Part shown: positions 27,125 to 42,571 of the stretch, one piece after another
How the letters are laid out: the number at the start of each line of letters is the position of its first letter
Numbering within the stretch: position 1 is the first letter of the stretch
Source of the DNA: CAVUQH01 sp963774445
GTDB lineage: Bacteria; Myxococcota_A; Polyangia; Haliangiales; Haliangiaceae
DNA length: 64,000 nucleotides
Assembly (NCBI GenBank): GCA_963774445.1
Contig: CAVZFC010000019.1
Span: 1,488,001-1,552,000 of the forward strand
Reading direction: 5' to 3'
Made by a program: the position numbers and the translations under genes
The notes under the pieces: model-generated
Seen by the model: the letters and a program-made list of their open reading frames with translations, nothing else
Database searches by the model: none
What the model was told of the DNA's origin: nothing

Positions 27125-28039
27125 GTGACCGCGATTCTTTCCCGCCTGGTCCTGGTTCCGCTCCTGGCAGTCGCGGCATGTGCCGAGCCCGACGTCGCCC
27201 TCACGCACCAGCCGGTGATCGGCGGTGACCTGACCCCCGCCGGCCGCTACCCTGCGACCGGCGCGTTGATGACCGACCTCGGCGACGGTCCTGTACCGAC
27301 CTGCTCGGGCACCCTGATCGGACCCCGAGCCGTGCTCACCGCCGCCCACTGCCTCGATCCCGAGCTCATCGGCAACGCCATCCCCGGCTTCACCCTGGCC
27401 CTGGACGCCAACGCCGCCGGCGCCGAGGAGATCGTCGCCGGCGCCGCGCTGCACGAGCATCCCAGCTTCGACCTGGGCGCCGACATCACCGACGGCATCG
27501 GCCACTGGTACGACATCGGCGTGCTCGAGCTGGCAGCCGACGCCCCGACCCACGATTACGAGATCCTGCCCAGCCCCGACGAAGCCACCGCCCTGGCCGA
27601 CGTCAACCAGGTCGGCCTGGTCGGCTACGGCCTCACCAGCAACGACGCCTACGAGGTCGGCGTCAAGCACGACGGCACCGCCGACCTGGTCAACGTCGGT
27701 GACTGGGAGCTGTTCATCGCCCAACCCGGCCAGCAGCAGAACTGCAACGGCGACTCCGGCGGCCCCGCCTTCGCCGACCTGGACGGCCAGCGCCGCATCG
27801 TCGGGACCGTCTCCCGGTCCCCCGACAGCAACACCGTCTGCGACCATGGCGGCATCGACACCCGCGTCAACGCCTACCTCGACTGGATTCACCAGAACGC
27901 CGACGTCCCCTGCGGCGGCCTGAAGGCCCCCTGCTCCGACTCCCCCGGCGGCGGCGGCTGCAACTCCACCCCCCCCACCGGCTTATTGGGGACGCTCGTT
28001 AGTTTTTCACTTCTTTTCCGAAAGATCTCCCGCGCCTAG
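27125..28039 (+). CDS. Trypsin-like serine protease (S1), lipoprotein
   Basis: 304 aa. MTAILSRLVLVPLLAVAAC is a lipoprotein signal (Cys19). The mature enzyme begins near VIGGDLTPAG, the usual IVGG-type site, and has His75 in LTAAHC, Asp130 in WYDIGVLEL and Ser211 in CNGDSGGP, so the triad is complete. The C-terminus has CGGLKAPC, then GGGGCNSTPPTG followed by a hydrophobic tail and FRKISRA. This resembles a MYXO-CTERM tail, but from GTLVS onward it is encoded by the dispersed repeat at 27988, so it may be a captured ending rather than the ancestral one. GTG at 27125 with TACCCT six bases before it. Confidence 0.88.
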   Translation: MTAILSRLVLVPLLAVAACAEPDVALTHQPVIGGDLTPAGRYPATGALMTDLGDGPVPTCSGTLIGPRAVLTAAHCLDPELIGNAIPGFTLALDANAAGAEEIVAGAALHEHPSFDLGADITDGIGHWYDIGVLELAADAPTHDYEILPSPDEATALADVNQVGLVGYGLTSNDAYEVGVKHDGTADLVNVGDWELFIAQPGQQQNCNGDSGGPAFADLDGQRRIVGTVSRSPDSNTVCDHGGIDTRVNAYLDWIHQNADVPCGGLKAPCSDSPGGGGCNSTPPTGLLGTLVSFSLLFRKISRA

Positions 28040-28058
28040 CTCACCCCCAGTCGCACCC
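27988..28058 (+). repeat. 71-bp dispersed repeat, copy A
   Basis: Starts GGGGACGCTC, then an AT-rich TTAGTTTTT run, and ends CAGTCGCACCC. Copy B at 57943 has the same length, the first 10 and last 11 bases identical, and about two-thirds identity in between. It begins inside the protease gene and encodes its last 17 residues. Confidence 0.8.
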
Positions 28059-28139
28059 ACGCAACCGCGGGCCGGGTCGTTCCGATACGTGTCCATGGTT
28101 GCCGCGCGCCCCGCCCGCGGTCTACACAAGGAGACACCG

Positions 28140-28898
28140 ATGGACGACGCTCACGAAAATGACGACCTCGCCGCCGCGAGCGAGCTCTTCGCCGGCGACC
28201 TGCCCGGCAGCTACGCTCCCGAGGAGTACCGATCGCCGCGACTCCTGGCGAAGATCGCCACCGCCGCCCTGCTGCTCTACGGCGTCTGCCTCGCCGTCGC
28301 GATCTGGGTCGGAGCGGTCGGCTACCACGTTACCGGCCAGGCGCTGGCCGGCGAGAAACCGTCGCAAGACCTGATCCTTCGGATGATCGAGCGGGCCGAT
28401 TCGGTCAAGACCATCGCCGTGCTGGCGATGATCGCGAACGCGGTCGCCTTCAGCTTCTGGGTTCATCGCGTCGCTCGGAACGCGCAGTCGTTCAAGGGGC
28501 CGCTATCGGCATCGCCCGGCATGGCGGTCGGTTGCTTCTTCATCCCCATCCTCAACCTGTGGCGCCCCTATCAGGTGATCAGCGAAATCTGGCGTGCCAG
28601 CGAAGCCGACGGTCCTCGGCCGGTGCTGCTCAGCAACGCGCCCGGCGCGCCCATGTGGATTCTGCTGTGGTGGCTCTCGTGGATCATCTCCGGCTTCATC
28701 GTGCGCTTCGCGACGGTCAACACCACGTTCCAGCCGAGCATGGAGAGCTTGCACTCGACGATGCTGTGGATCCTCATCGGCGCCGTCCTCGAGGCAGTCG
28801 CGCTCGCGCTGGCCGTCTCCCTGGTCTGGAGCATCACGCGCAGGCAGGAGCGGGCGGCCGCCACGCTGATGCCGTCGGCTCGGGTCGTGAACGCCTGA
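28140..28898 (+). CDS. DUF4328 membrane protein
   Basis: 252 aa. After an acidic N-terminus (MDDAHENDDLAAASELF), hydrophobic helices lie near residues 38-60, 85-105, 125-150 (GMAVGCFFIPILNLWRPYQVISEIWRAS, the signature block of DUF4328), 170-195 and 210-235. DUF4328 proteins are inner-membrane proteins of unknown function in Actinobacteria and Myxococcota. AAGGAGA lies 6 bases before the ATG at 28140. The stop overlaps the ATG of the next gene (TGATG), so the GH114-like lipoprotein is translationally coupled. Confidence 0.85.
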   Translation: MDDAHENDDLAAASELFAGDLPGSYAPEEYRSPRLLAKIATAALLLYGVCLAVAIWVGAVGYHVTGQALAGEKPSQDLILRMIERADSVKTIAVLAMIANAVAFSFWVHRVARNAQSFKGPLSASPGMAVGCFFIPILNLWRPYQVISEIWRASEADGPRPVLLSNAPGAPMWILLWWLSWIISGFIVRFATVNTTFQPSMESLHSTMLWILIGAVLEAVALALAVSLVWSITRRQERAAATLMPSARVVNA

Positions 28899-29734
28899 TG
28901 AGGCGGCTCGCGCGCATCGCCGTCGTGGTGGCCCTTGCGGGTTGCGGCGGCGGGGCGGGCGGAGGCTCCGGCACCGACGCCGGGCCTCGCCCCGATGCGC
29001 GCGCGGGCAGCCGCGACGGCGGCGCCGACGTCTGGCATCCGCAACCGGGCACCAGCTGGCAGTGGCAGCTGTCGGGCACCGTCGACACCACCGTCAACGT
29101 GGCCATGTACGACATCGATCTCTTCGACAACCCCGCCGGCACCGTCGCTGCGCTGCACGGCGACGGCCGCGTGGTCATCTGCTACTTCAGCGCCGGCAGC
29201 CGCGAGGACTGGCGCCCGGATGCCGGCGACTACGCGACCGCCGCCATCGGCAAGGCGCTGGACAACTGGCCCGGCGAGAAATGGGTCGACATCCGCGACG
29301 ACAGCGTCCGCGCGGTGATTCGCGCGCGCCTCGACCTGGCCGTCAGCAAGGGCTGCGACGGCGTCGAGCCGGACAACGTCGACGGCTACGCTAACGACTC
29401 CGGCTTCTCGCTGACCGCGACCGACCAGCTCGACTTCAACCGCTTCCTCGCCGACGAGGCCCACGCGCGCGGCCTTTCGGTTGGGCTCAAGAACGACCTG
29501 GACCAGATCGCCGAGCTCGTCACCGACTTCGACTGGGCCCTCGACGAGGAGTGCTTCGCCTACACCGAGTGCGACGCGCTCAATCCGTTCGTCGCCGCCG
29601 GCAAGGCGGTCTTCCAGGTCGAGTACGGCGACGCCACCCTGGCCGACTCCGTCTGCGCCCAGGCCAACGCCCATGACTTCGACACGCTGATCAAGAAGCT
29701 CGAGCTCGACGCCTGGCGCGTGCCGTGCCGCTAG
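28898..29734 (+). CDS. GH114 family lipoprotein (endo-alpha-1,4-polygalactosaminidase-like)
   Basis: 278 aa. MRRLARIAVVVALAGC is a lipoprotein signal (Cys16) followed by a Gly/Asp-rich linker. The rest is a TIM-barrel-type domain with ICYFSAGSREDWRPD, KGCDGVEPDNVDGYAND, and SVGLKNDLDQ, matching family GH114/TM1410. Characterised relatives hydrolyse polygalactosamine-type exopolymers; the two Asp residues in EPDNVD are candidate catalytic acids. Position at the cell surface suits matrix or cell-wall polymer turnover. It converges with the next minus-strand gene with no gap: its stop ends where the other's begins. Confidence 0.82.
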   Translation: MRRLARIAVVVALAGCGGGAGGGSGTDAGPRPDARAGSRDGGADVWHPQPGTSWQWQLSGTVDTTVNVAMYDIDLFDNPAGTVAALHGDGRVVICYFSAGSREDWRPDAGDYATAAIGKALDNWPGEKWVDIRDDSVRAVIRARLDLAVSKGCDGVEPDNVDGYANDSGFSLTATDQLDFNRFLADEAHARGLSVGLKNDLDQIAELVTDFDWALDEECFAYTECDALNPFVAAGKAVFQVEYGDATLADSVCAQANAHDFDTLIKKLELDAWRVPCR

Positions 29735-30601
29735 TCAGGGCTCGAGCTCTTTCTTCTTGCCGTCGGTCAGCAGCCGCTGGCGCTTGCCCTTCTTGTTGAA
29801 CTGCCAGGCGTAGCCGACGCCGATCAGCGCCGAGATCGGCATGGCGACGCCGAAGACCGGGCCAACCAGGGTGAGCGGGAGCTTCGACAGCAGCGCGGCG
29901 GCAAACAGGTAGATCGCCGACGCCGGCACCCCTTCGCGGAAGGATCCGGCGTACAGCCAGCCGAGCGGCCCGAGAAAGAAGCTCAGCCCGCCGCTCCAGA
30001 GCAGCGACTTCTTCTTCGGCTCCTTCGGCTGCTCGAGCTCGCGCCGCGCCTGGGTCGCGACCTCGAGGGCGTCGCCGGCGTCGAAGCGGTCGCGGCCAAA
30101 GATGCGGGCGAGGAATCCGCGGCGCTTGCCACCCTCGGCCTCGTCCGCCACCGCGGGGATCGCCGTTGCCTCGCTTCGCCGGGCCAGCTCGTTGTCGGCC
30201 TTGCGGGCGAGCTTCTTGTCGGCCTTGCGGGCGACCACCATGGCCCGCTCGTCGGCACGCGACTCCAGCCGGCGTTGTCTCGCCTCCTCTTCCAGCTTGC
30301 GGGCGCGGGCCTGCTTCAAGTCGGAGTCGGCGCGTACCTCCAGCGACAATCGCTCGAACCGCTCGAGCTCGTCGAACGACCGCGGGCCGTTGGCCGCGCG
30401 CTGGGCGCCGGGCACGCTCCAGACCAGGTCGGCGCCGTCACTCCCGGCCTCGACGACGCCGTCGCGCATCAGCGCTTCGAGGTGCTGTTTGACCCCGCGA
30501 GCCGACTCGCCAGTCCGGTACTGCAGGTTGGCTCGGGTCAGCGGGATCGAGCTCTTCATCCACAGCTCGAGCAGGCTGCGTTCGAACTCGTCGCGGGTCA
30601 C
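29735..30601 (-). CDS. Winged-helix/coiled-coil/TM2-like membrane protein
   Basis: 288 aa in three parts. Residues about 1-65 look like a winged-helix module (FERSLLELWMKSSIPLTRANL... VKQHLEALMRDGVVEA). Residues about 85-160 are a highly charged coiled coil (LKQARARKLEEEARQRRLES). The C-terminus has two or three hydrophobic helices (GLSFFLGPLGWLYAGSF, SALIGVGYAWQF) resembling TM2-type membrane hairpins. Before them is RGFLARIFGRDRF, a basic amphipathic stretch also seen in the 50059-51153 protein. GTG at 30601 is used because the coding pattern begins there and CATACT lies six bases upstream. Function unknown. Confidence 0.7.
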   Translation of the reverse strand: MTRDEFERSLLELWMKSSIPLTRANLQYRTGESARGVKQHLEALMRDGVVEAGSDGADLVWSVPGAQRAANGPRSFDELERFERLSLEVRADSDLKQARARKLEEEARQRRLESRADERAMVVARKADKKLARKADNELARRSEATAIPAVADEAEGGKRRGFLARIFGRDRFDAGDALEVATQARRELEQPKEPKKKSLLWSGGLSFFLGPLGWLYAGSFREGVPASAIYLFAAALLSKLPLTLVGPVFGVAMPISALIGVGYAWQFNKKGKRQRLLTDGKKKELEP

Positions 30602-30607
30602 GCCTGG

Positions 30608-30613
30608 AGTATG
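30608..30613 (-). promoter_or_regulatory. Putative -10 element (CATACT) before the winged-helix membrane protein
   Basis: Six-base spacer CCAGGC to the GTG at 30601. Its divergent partner GGTAGT lies at 30618, leaving only 28 bases between the two start codons. Confidence 0.35.
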
Positions 30614-30617
30614 GCAT

Positions 30618-30623
30618 GGTAGT
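30618..30623 (+). promoter_or_regulatory. Putative -10 element (GGTAGT) before the small lipoprotein
   Basis: Six-base spacer GGGTAG to the ATG at 30630; a weak match, kept because of its position. Confidence 0.25.
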
Positions 30624-30629
30624 GGGTAG

Positions 30630-30965
30630 ATGAAACCCGCGCTCCTCGCCGCCCTCGCCGCCGGGCTCCTCGCTCTCGCTGCTTGTGGTGGCCCCCCACC
30701 GGCCAAGCGCGCCAAGGTGTCTTCAGCCAAGGGCAAGACCAAGACGCCGATCACCGTGGTCCCCCCGCAAGAGGAGGACGAGGTCGATGGCGACGGCAAG
30801 AGCTGGAAAGGCTGGCGCTACACCGGCCGGCGCGACGACTGCTACTACGTCGTCAAGCGCAAGTGCTACCAGGAGCGCAAGACGGCGTGCAAGGCGGCCG
30901 GATGCGCCAAGCACGGCTGCCTCATCGACGGCGCCGGGCCGTCCCGGGTCAGCTGCGAGAAGTAG
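30630..30965 (+). CDS. Small lipoprotein with basic, Cys-rich C-terminus
   Basis: 111 aa. MKPALLAALAAGLLALAAC is a lipoprotein signal (Cys19). A Lys/Pro-rich linker (PPPAKRAKVSSAKGKTKTP) precedes an acidic patch and a compact Cys-rich domain with six Cys (RRDDCYYVVKRKCYQ, TACKAAGCAKHGCL, SCEK), suggesting three disulfides outside the cytoplasm. I do not recognise the domain. It ends eight bases before the DAG-kinase-like gene on the other strand. Confidence 0.7.
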   Translation: MKPALLAALAAGLLALAACGGPPPAKRAKVSSAKGKTKTPITVVPPQEEDEVDGDGKSWKGWRYTGRRDDCYYVVKRKCYQERKTACKAAGCAKHGCLIDGAGPSRVSCEK

Positions 30966-30972
30966 CTGGCGC

Positions 30973-32022
30973 CTACGCCTGGTGCTGCGGGCCGACGACC
31001 TTGGGGATGCGGATACGCGGCCCCAGCTTGAAGGTCACCCGCTTGACGTCGCGGTAGTACTCGCCGTCGATGATCGGCTCGAGCATCTCGCCCGAGGTCG
31101 CCTCCATGGTCATCTCGCGGCAGGCGCGGTCGACCATGCCGCGGCCGATCATCTCCTTGCCCCGGTGCATGCGCGGCAGGTTGCGGACGATCTGCAGCGG
31201 CGTAGGAGTGCCGACGAGGGCGTGCATCACGCCGGTCTGGTCGGCCTTGTGGAAGAAGCGCAGGACGTTGCCGAAGTTGATCGACATCGACGCGATGTGC
31301 ACGCCGGTGAACGCCGTGTCCGGCAGGATCATGCCGTCCATGGTGATCTTGCACGCGGTCGGCTCGAAGAGGTCGCGGGCGTAGCTGCGCAGCTCTCCGG
31401 GCAGTCCGGGGATCGCGCGCAGCGGCGAGTACGCCACCGGCATCGACGCCAGCGCCCGGCCGATCACTTTGACGATGGTCTTGGGGCTCGGATCGTCGTG
31501 CTGGTAGTACTTGGAGAAGAAGCGCTGGCCGACGCCGCCGGCGGCGACGCCGAAGCCGAAGGTGCGGAACGGCTCTTCGCGGCCGTTGACCACGCGGATA
31601 CCCTCGATCAGCATCGAGTCGACCTCGGTCTCCTCGAGGTGCCGGCGGTTCTCCAGCGAGTGGCGCAGGGTCGCCAGCAGCGACTCGGCGCTGCCGTGGA
31701 TGCCGACGTTGTGGGCGATGAAGTCGATGGTGCCGCCGTTGGTCGGCAGGGTCATCGGCAGCGACGCGCCCTTGAACTCGTCCTCCTCGAGGACCTCCAT
31801 GCCCATGCGCAGCATCCAGTGGAGGGCGCCGTCACCGCCGTCCGCGACCCAGTAGCGGGCCTTCTGGCGCAGGAACTCACGCAGGGCCGGCTTGATCGAG
31901 TCCACATCGTTGGTCTCGCGCACCTGGCCAAGGGTCCCGACAATCGACTGCAGCTCGGCCGCCCGGTTGGGACGGCCCTTGTTCTTGCGACTGTTGGGGT
32001 TGGTGATGACGCCGATCTGCAT
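30973..32022 (-). CDS. Diacylglycerol/sphingosine kinase-like protein
   Basis: 349 aa. The N-terminal half has the lipid-kinase fold: IGVITNPNSRKNKG, then VADGGDGALHW with the GGDG nucleotide motif, and TLPTNGGTIDFIAHNVG replacing the more usual PxGTxND. The middle carries FRTFGFGVAAGGVGQRF and the end a substrate domain. Such enzymes phosphorylate diacylglycerol or other lipids with ATP at the membrane. The start MQIGV (32022) is preferred over one six codons upstream; CGGAG lies before it and a sigma-54-like promoter 34 bases away. Confidence 0.8.
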   Translation of the reverse strand: MQIGVITNPNSRKNKGRPNRAAELQSIVGTLGQVRETNDVDSIKPALREFLRQKARYWVADGGDGALHWMLRMGMEVLEEDEFKGASLPMTLPTNGGTIDFIAHNVGIHGSAESLLATLRHSLENRRHLEETEVDSMLIEGIRVVNGREEPFRTFGFGVAAGGVGQRFFSKYYQHDDPSPKTIVKVIGRALASMPVAYSPLRAIPGLPGELRSYARDLFEPTACKITMDGMILPDTAFTGVHIASMSINFGNVLRFFHKADQTGVMHALVGTPTPLQIVRNLPRMHRGKEMIGRGMVDRACREMTMEATSGEMLEPIIDGEYYRDVKRVTFKLGPRIRIPKVVGPQHQA

Positions 32023-32055
32023 GTGGCACTCCGGAAACAACTGTCACCCCTTTAG

Positions 32056-32072
32056 GGCAAGTCTCGGGCCAA
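32056..32072 (-). promoter_or_regulatory. Sigma-54-like promoter (TTGGCCCGAGACTTGCC)
   Basis: GG and GC are spaced 10 bases apart, with one departure from consensus in the -24 box (TGGCCC for TGGCAC). Transcription would start near 32045, leaving a 23-base leader with CGGAG before the DAG-kinase ATG. The rest of the 285-base gap 32023-32307 holds a short CCCC/GGGG hairpin around 32150 and otherwise nothing recognisable; it is less GC-rich than its surroundings. Confidence 0.5.
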
Positions 32073-32307
32073 CCCCCCCTCTAGCCGAATCTGCTGGAAT
32101 TACTGCAACGTGTCATTCATCTGACGGGTGTTCACTGCGAAGCCGCCTATCCCCCTGCGTAAGGGGACACGCACCACATTCATAACCTACGGAAATCAAA
32201 GCGGATATCAGTGTTCGTGACCCCGCGCCGGTGCCTGCGTAACGAAACGGTGACAACTCCATGGAAACACAGTGAAATTCGTCACGGTGCGCAGAGCTTC
32301 GCGCAGC

Positions 32308-33093
32308 TCACTCGCCGCGGAACAGCGGGTCCCGCTTCTCCAGGAGTGCTGCGATCCCTTCGGCCACGTCCTCCGTCTCCACCGTGATCGCCTGGGCGAA
32401 CGCCTCGCGGTGGGCGGCCTGGCGCACGTCCCAACCCAGGCCGTCGTAGAGCGAGCGCTTGGTCATGCGCACGGCGATCGGCGCGTTGGCCGCGATCGCT
32501 CGCGCCATCTCCATCGCCCGCGGAAGCACCTCGTCGCCGGCGACCGCGTCCGACAACAGCCCGATGCGCGCCGCCTCTTCGCCGTCGACCAGGCGTCCGG
32601 TGAACATCAGCTCGGCCGCGCGGCTGACGCCGACCAGCCGCGGCAAGAGGTAGCTGATCGACATGCCCGGATGCAGCCCCAGCCGGCAGAAGTTGGCGCC
32701 GTACTTCGACTCGCGGTTGCCGATGCGCACGTCGCACACCATCGCCAGCCCCAGCCCGCCGCCGACGGTGTGCCCGTTGAGCGCAGCGATGACCGGGACC
32801 TCGATGTCCAGCACCGACAGGAACGGCTCGTACATGGCGTAGGAGCGCTCGTGCGGCTGCAGCGGTCGCGCGCCGTCGCGCTGGATCGTCAACTTGAAGT
32901 CGGCGCCGGCCGAAAAACAGCGCCCGGTGCCGGTGATCACCACGCAGCGAGCGTCGGCGTCGGCGCGCGCGCGGGCGCTGGCTGCGGCGAACGCGTCCAG
33001 GAGCTCCGGGGTCATGCTGTTGCGGTTGTCGGGGCGATTCAGCGTGATGATTCCGATCGAATCGTCGCGGCGGTAGACTACGGCGTCGCTCAT
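32308..33093 (-). CDS. Crotonase-family (enoyl-CoA hydratase/isomerase-like) protein
   Basis: 261 aa with the crotonase fold: GRCFSAGADFKL forms the acyl-CoA oxyanion hole, and ALNGHTVGGGLGLAMVCDVRIG the second. In classical hydratases a Glu stands in GGGxELA and another in QPExxLG; here these positions read G (GGGLGLA) and F (GANFCRLGLHPG). Both catalytic Glu of the hydratase mechanism are therefore missing by this reading, so another crotonase reaction (isomerase, hydrolase or decarboxylase) is as likely. ATG at 33093 has GGAGG 11 bases before it. The lipoprotein gene on the plus strand diverges 35 bases away. Confidence 0.85.
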   Translation of the reverse strand: MSDAVVYRRDDSIGIITLNRPDNRNSMTPELLDAFAAASARARADADARCVVITGTGRCFSAGADFKLTIQRDGARPLQPHERSYAMYEPFLSVLDIEVPVIAALNGHTVGGGLGLAMVCDVRIGNRESKYGANFCRLGLHPGMSISYLLPRLVGVSRAAELMFTGRLVDGEEAARIGLLSDAVAGDEVLPRAMEMARAIAANAPIAVRMTKRSLYDGLGWDVRQAAHREAFAQAITVETEDVAEGIAALLEKRDPLFRGE

Positions 33094-33128
33094 CGGCAGT
33101 TGACCTCCACAGCGGAAGGTACCGGGTA

Positions 33129-33791
33129 ATGCGCTCGAGATCGATTCTCCAGACCGGCCTCCTGGCGGGCCTCTTCGTCGCCATCGCCGCGGCGGCGCCC
33201 GCCTGTGGCAAGAAGCGAGCGCACGACCGCGCCGCCAGCGCCGATCCACAGCCGAAGCCGAGTCAGCCCCAGCCTGACTCGGACGAGGGCTCGGCGCTGG
33301 CCAACGCCAAGTTCCTCGTCCAGGTGTCGCTGACTCGCGGCCGCACCGGCCCCGACGCGTCGGCCACACAGATCCACATCTCGATCATCGACGATCGGCT
33401 CTACTTCGCCGAGACGCCGTACGGCGGCCCGGGGAGCTCACCGCCCGACAGCGCGCGGACTACCGTCGCCACCAGTCTGACCAACGACGAGCAGCGCGCG
33501 GTCGCCCAGTCGCTGCGCGACCTGTCGCTGTTCGACGTCGAGACGATCAAGGCGCCCAAGATGCCGGGCGGCCCGCACAGCTACGCCTCGATCGACGTCA
33601 AGCTGCGCGCCGGTGGCAAGGAGCACGAGTTCGCGATGGCCGGCGTCACCGCGCTCCCCGACGAGGGCGAGACTGCGTTCGCCACCACCGCCGGATTCCG
33701 CGCGGTGATGCGCCTGGTCGACGACCTGTCGGCGCTGGCGAGAGAGAAACGGGCGAGCGCGCAGGCGCCCGCTCCGGTCACTCCCAAGTGA
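33129..33791 (+). CDS. Hypothetical lipoprotein
   Basis: 220 aa. MRSRSILQTGLLAGLFVAIAAAAPAC is a lipoprotein signal (Cys26). A basic, Pro/Gln-rich linker follows (KKRAHDRAASADPQPKPSQPQ). The mature domain of about 150 residues has a beta pattern (FLVQVSLTRGRTG, IHISIIDDRLYFAE) and ends in a helix with Ala/Pro-rich tail. No family recognised. Stands 28 bases before the DUF952 gene, possibly the same operon. Confidence 0.7.
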   Translation: MRSRSILQTGLLAGLFVAIAAAAPACGKKRAHDRAASADPQPKPSQPQPDSDEGSALANAKFLVQVSLTRGRTGPDASATQIHISIIDDRLYFAETPYGGPGSSPPDSARTTVATSLTNDEQRAVAQSLRDLSLFDVETIKAPKMPGGPHSYASIDVKLRAGGKEHEFAMAGVTALPDEGETAFATTAGFRAVMRLVDDLSALAREKRASAQAPAPVTPK

Positions 33792-33819
33792 GCCGTTGCC
33801 CTGGCCCCCGCCCCTGTCC

Positions 33820-34664
33820 ATGCAACCGCACATCTTTCACCTGACCACCGCGGCCGAGCTCGCCTTCGCCGAGACGCAGGGCGCGCTCGCCCCGCCATCG
33901 CTCGACAGCCAGGGCTTCGCCCACGCGTCGTACCGGCATCAGCTCACGGCCGTGGCCGGCGCGATCTTCTCCGGCCTCGACGAGCTGGTCGTCCTCGAGC
34001 TAGACCCGGCGCGGCTGTCGGTGCCGGTGCGCGCCGAGCCGCCGGATCCGAAGATGCCGCCGGTCGGCACCGCTTCCCTGTTCCCGCACATCTTCGGCGC
34101 CATCCCGCTCGACGCCGTGGTCGCCCGTCACGTGATGCGTCGGGGCACGGGCGGGTTCGAGCTGCCGCAGCCGCTGCGCGTGGAGGAGCAGGCAGTCGCC
34201 CAGGAGATCGACGCGCTACTGGCGACCTACGACTGGTACGACCACCCGGAGGGGCCCAGGTTCGTCGAGACCCACCGCGACGCCCACCGGACCAGCGGCC
34301 ACTGGCTGTTCACGCTCGGCGCGATCTCGGCGTTCCATCGGGTGCTCGACAGCGAGGAGCTGTGGCTGGTCCACGCCGGGCGGCTCACCGTGCACGTCAT
34401 CGGTGACGACGGCGCGCACCGCGTTCACACCCTCGGGCTCGACGTCTCCCGCGGAGAGCTACCGGTCCTGGCGGTGCCCCGCGGCGCGCTGCAGGCGGCC
34501 GAGCTGCCGCCGGGTCAGCCGTATGCCTTTGGCACCAACGTCTGCGCGCCGTGCTTCACCTTCGAGGAGTCGTTCGAGCTGTGCGCACGCGGCGCCCTGC
34601 TCGCGGCGCTGCCGCAGCACCGCGAGCTCATCACGCGCCTCACGGCCGATGCGGCCGGGCCCCG

Positions 34665-34668
<4 letters not shown>
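33820..34668 (+). CDS. DUF952-cupin_5 (DUF985) fusion protein
   Basis: 282 aa built from two families. Residues 1-110 match DUF952: IFHLTTAAELAFAETQGALAPPSLDSQ(G)FAHAS at the start and PHIFGAIPLDAVVA at the end. Residues about 120-270 match cupin_5/DUF985: YDWYDHPEGPRFVETHRD, TLGAISAFHRVLDSEELWLVHAG and VLAVPRGALQAAELP. Neither family has a settled biochemical role; DUF985 resembles small cupins of sugar or DNA-related metabolism. ATG 33820 is preferred to a TTG eight codons upstream. Its stop overlaps the stop of the giant TPR gene on the other strand. Confidence 0.82.
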
Positions 34669-42408
<7,740 letters not shown>

Positions 42409-42571
42409 TGTGGATAGCTCCCCAAGCGCAGAGGACCCACTGGACGCGTGGCGCCGGGCCCCTCTCCGAGGCCGACCATGTTACCGCGATCGACCGGGCC
42501 TCGGATCGAATGAGCGACGAGTTTCGGCGGGTTGGATCGCGGTGCAAGCTATGACGCGGCGCGGCTGGCAG

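Noticed and set aside
32023..32307. Small RNA or riboswitch in the gap before the DAG-kinase-like gene
   Set aside because: Only a short CCCC/GGGG hairpin is visible; no known riboswitch pattern and no terminator run.
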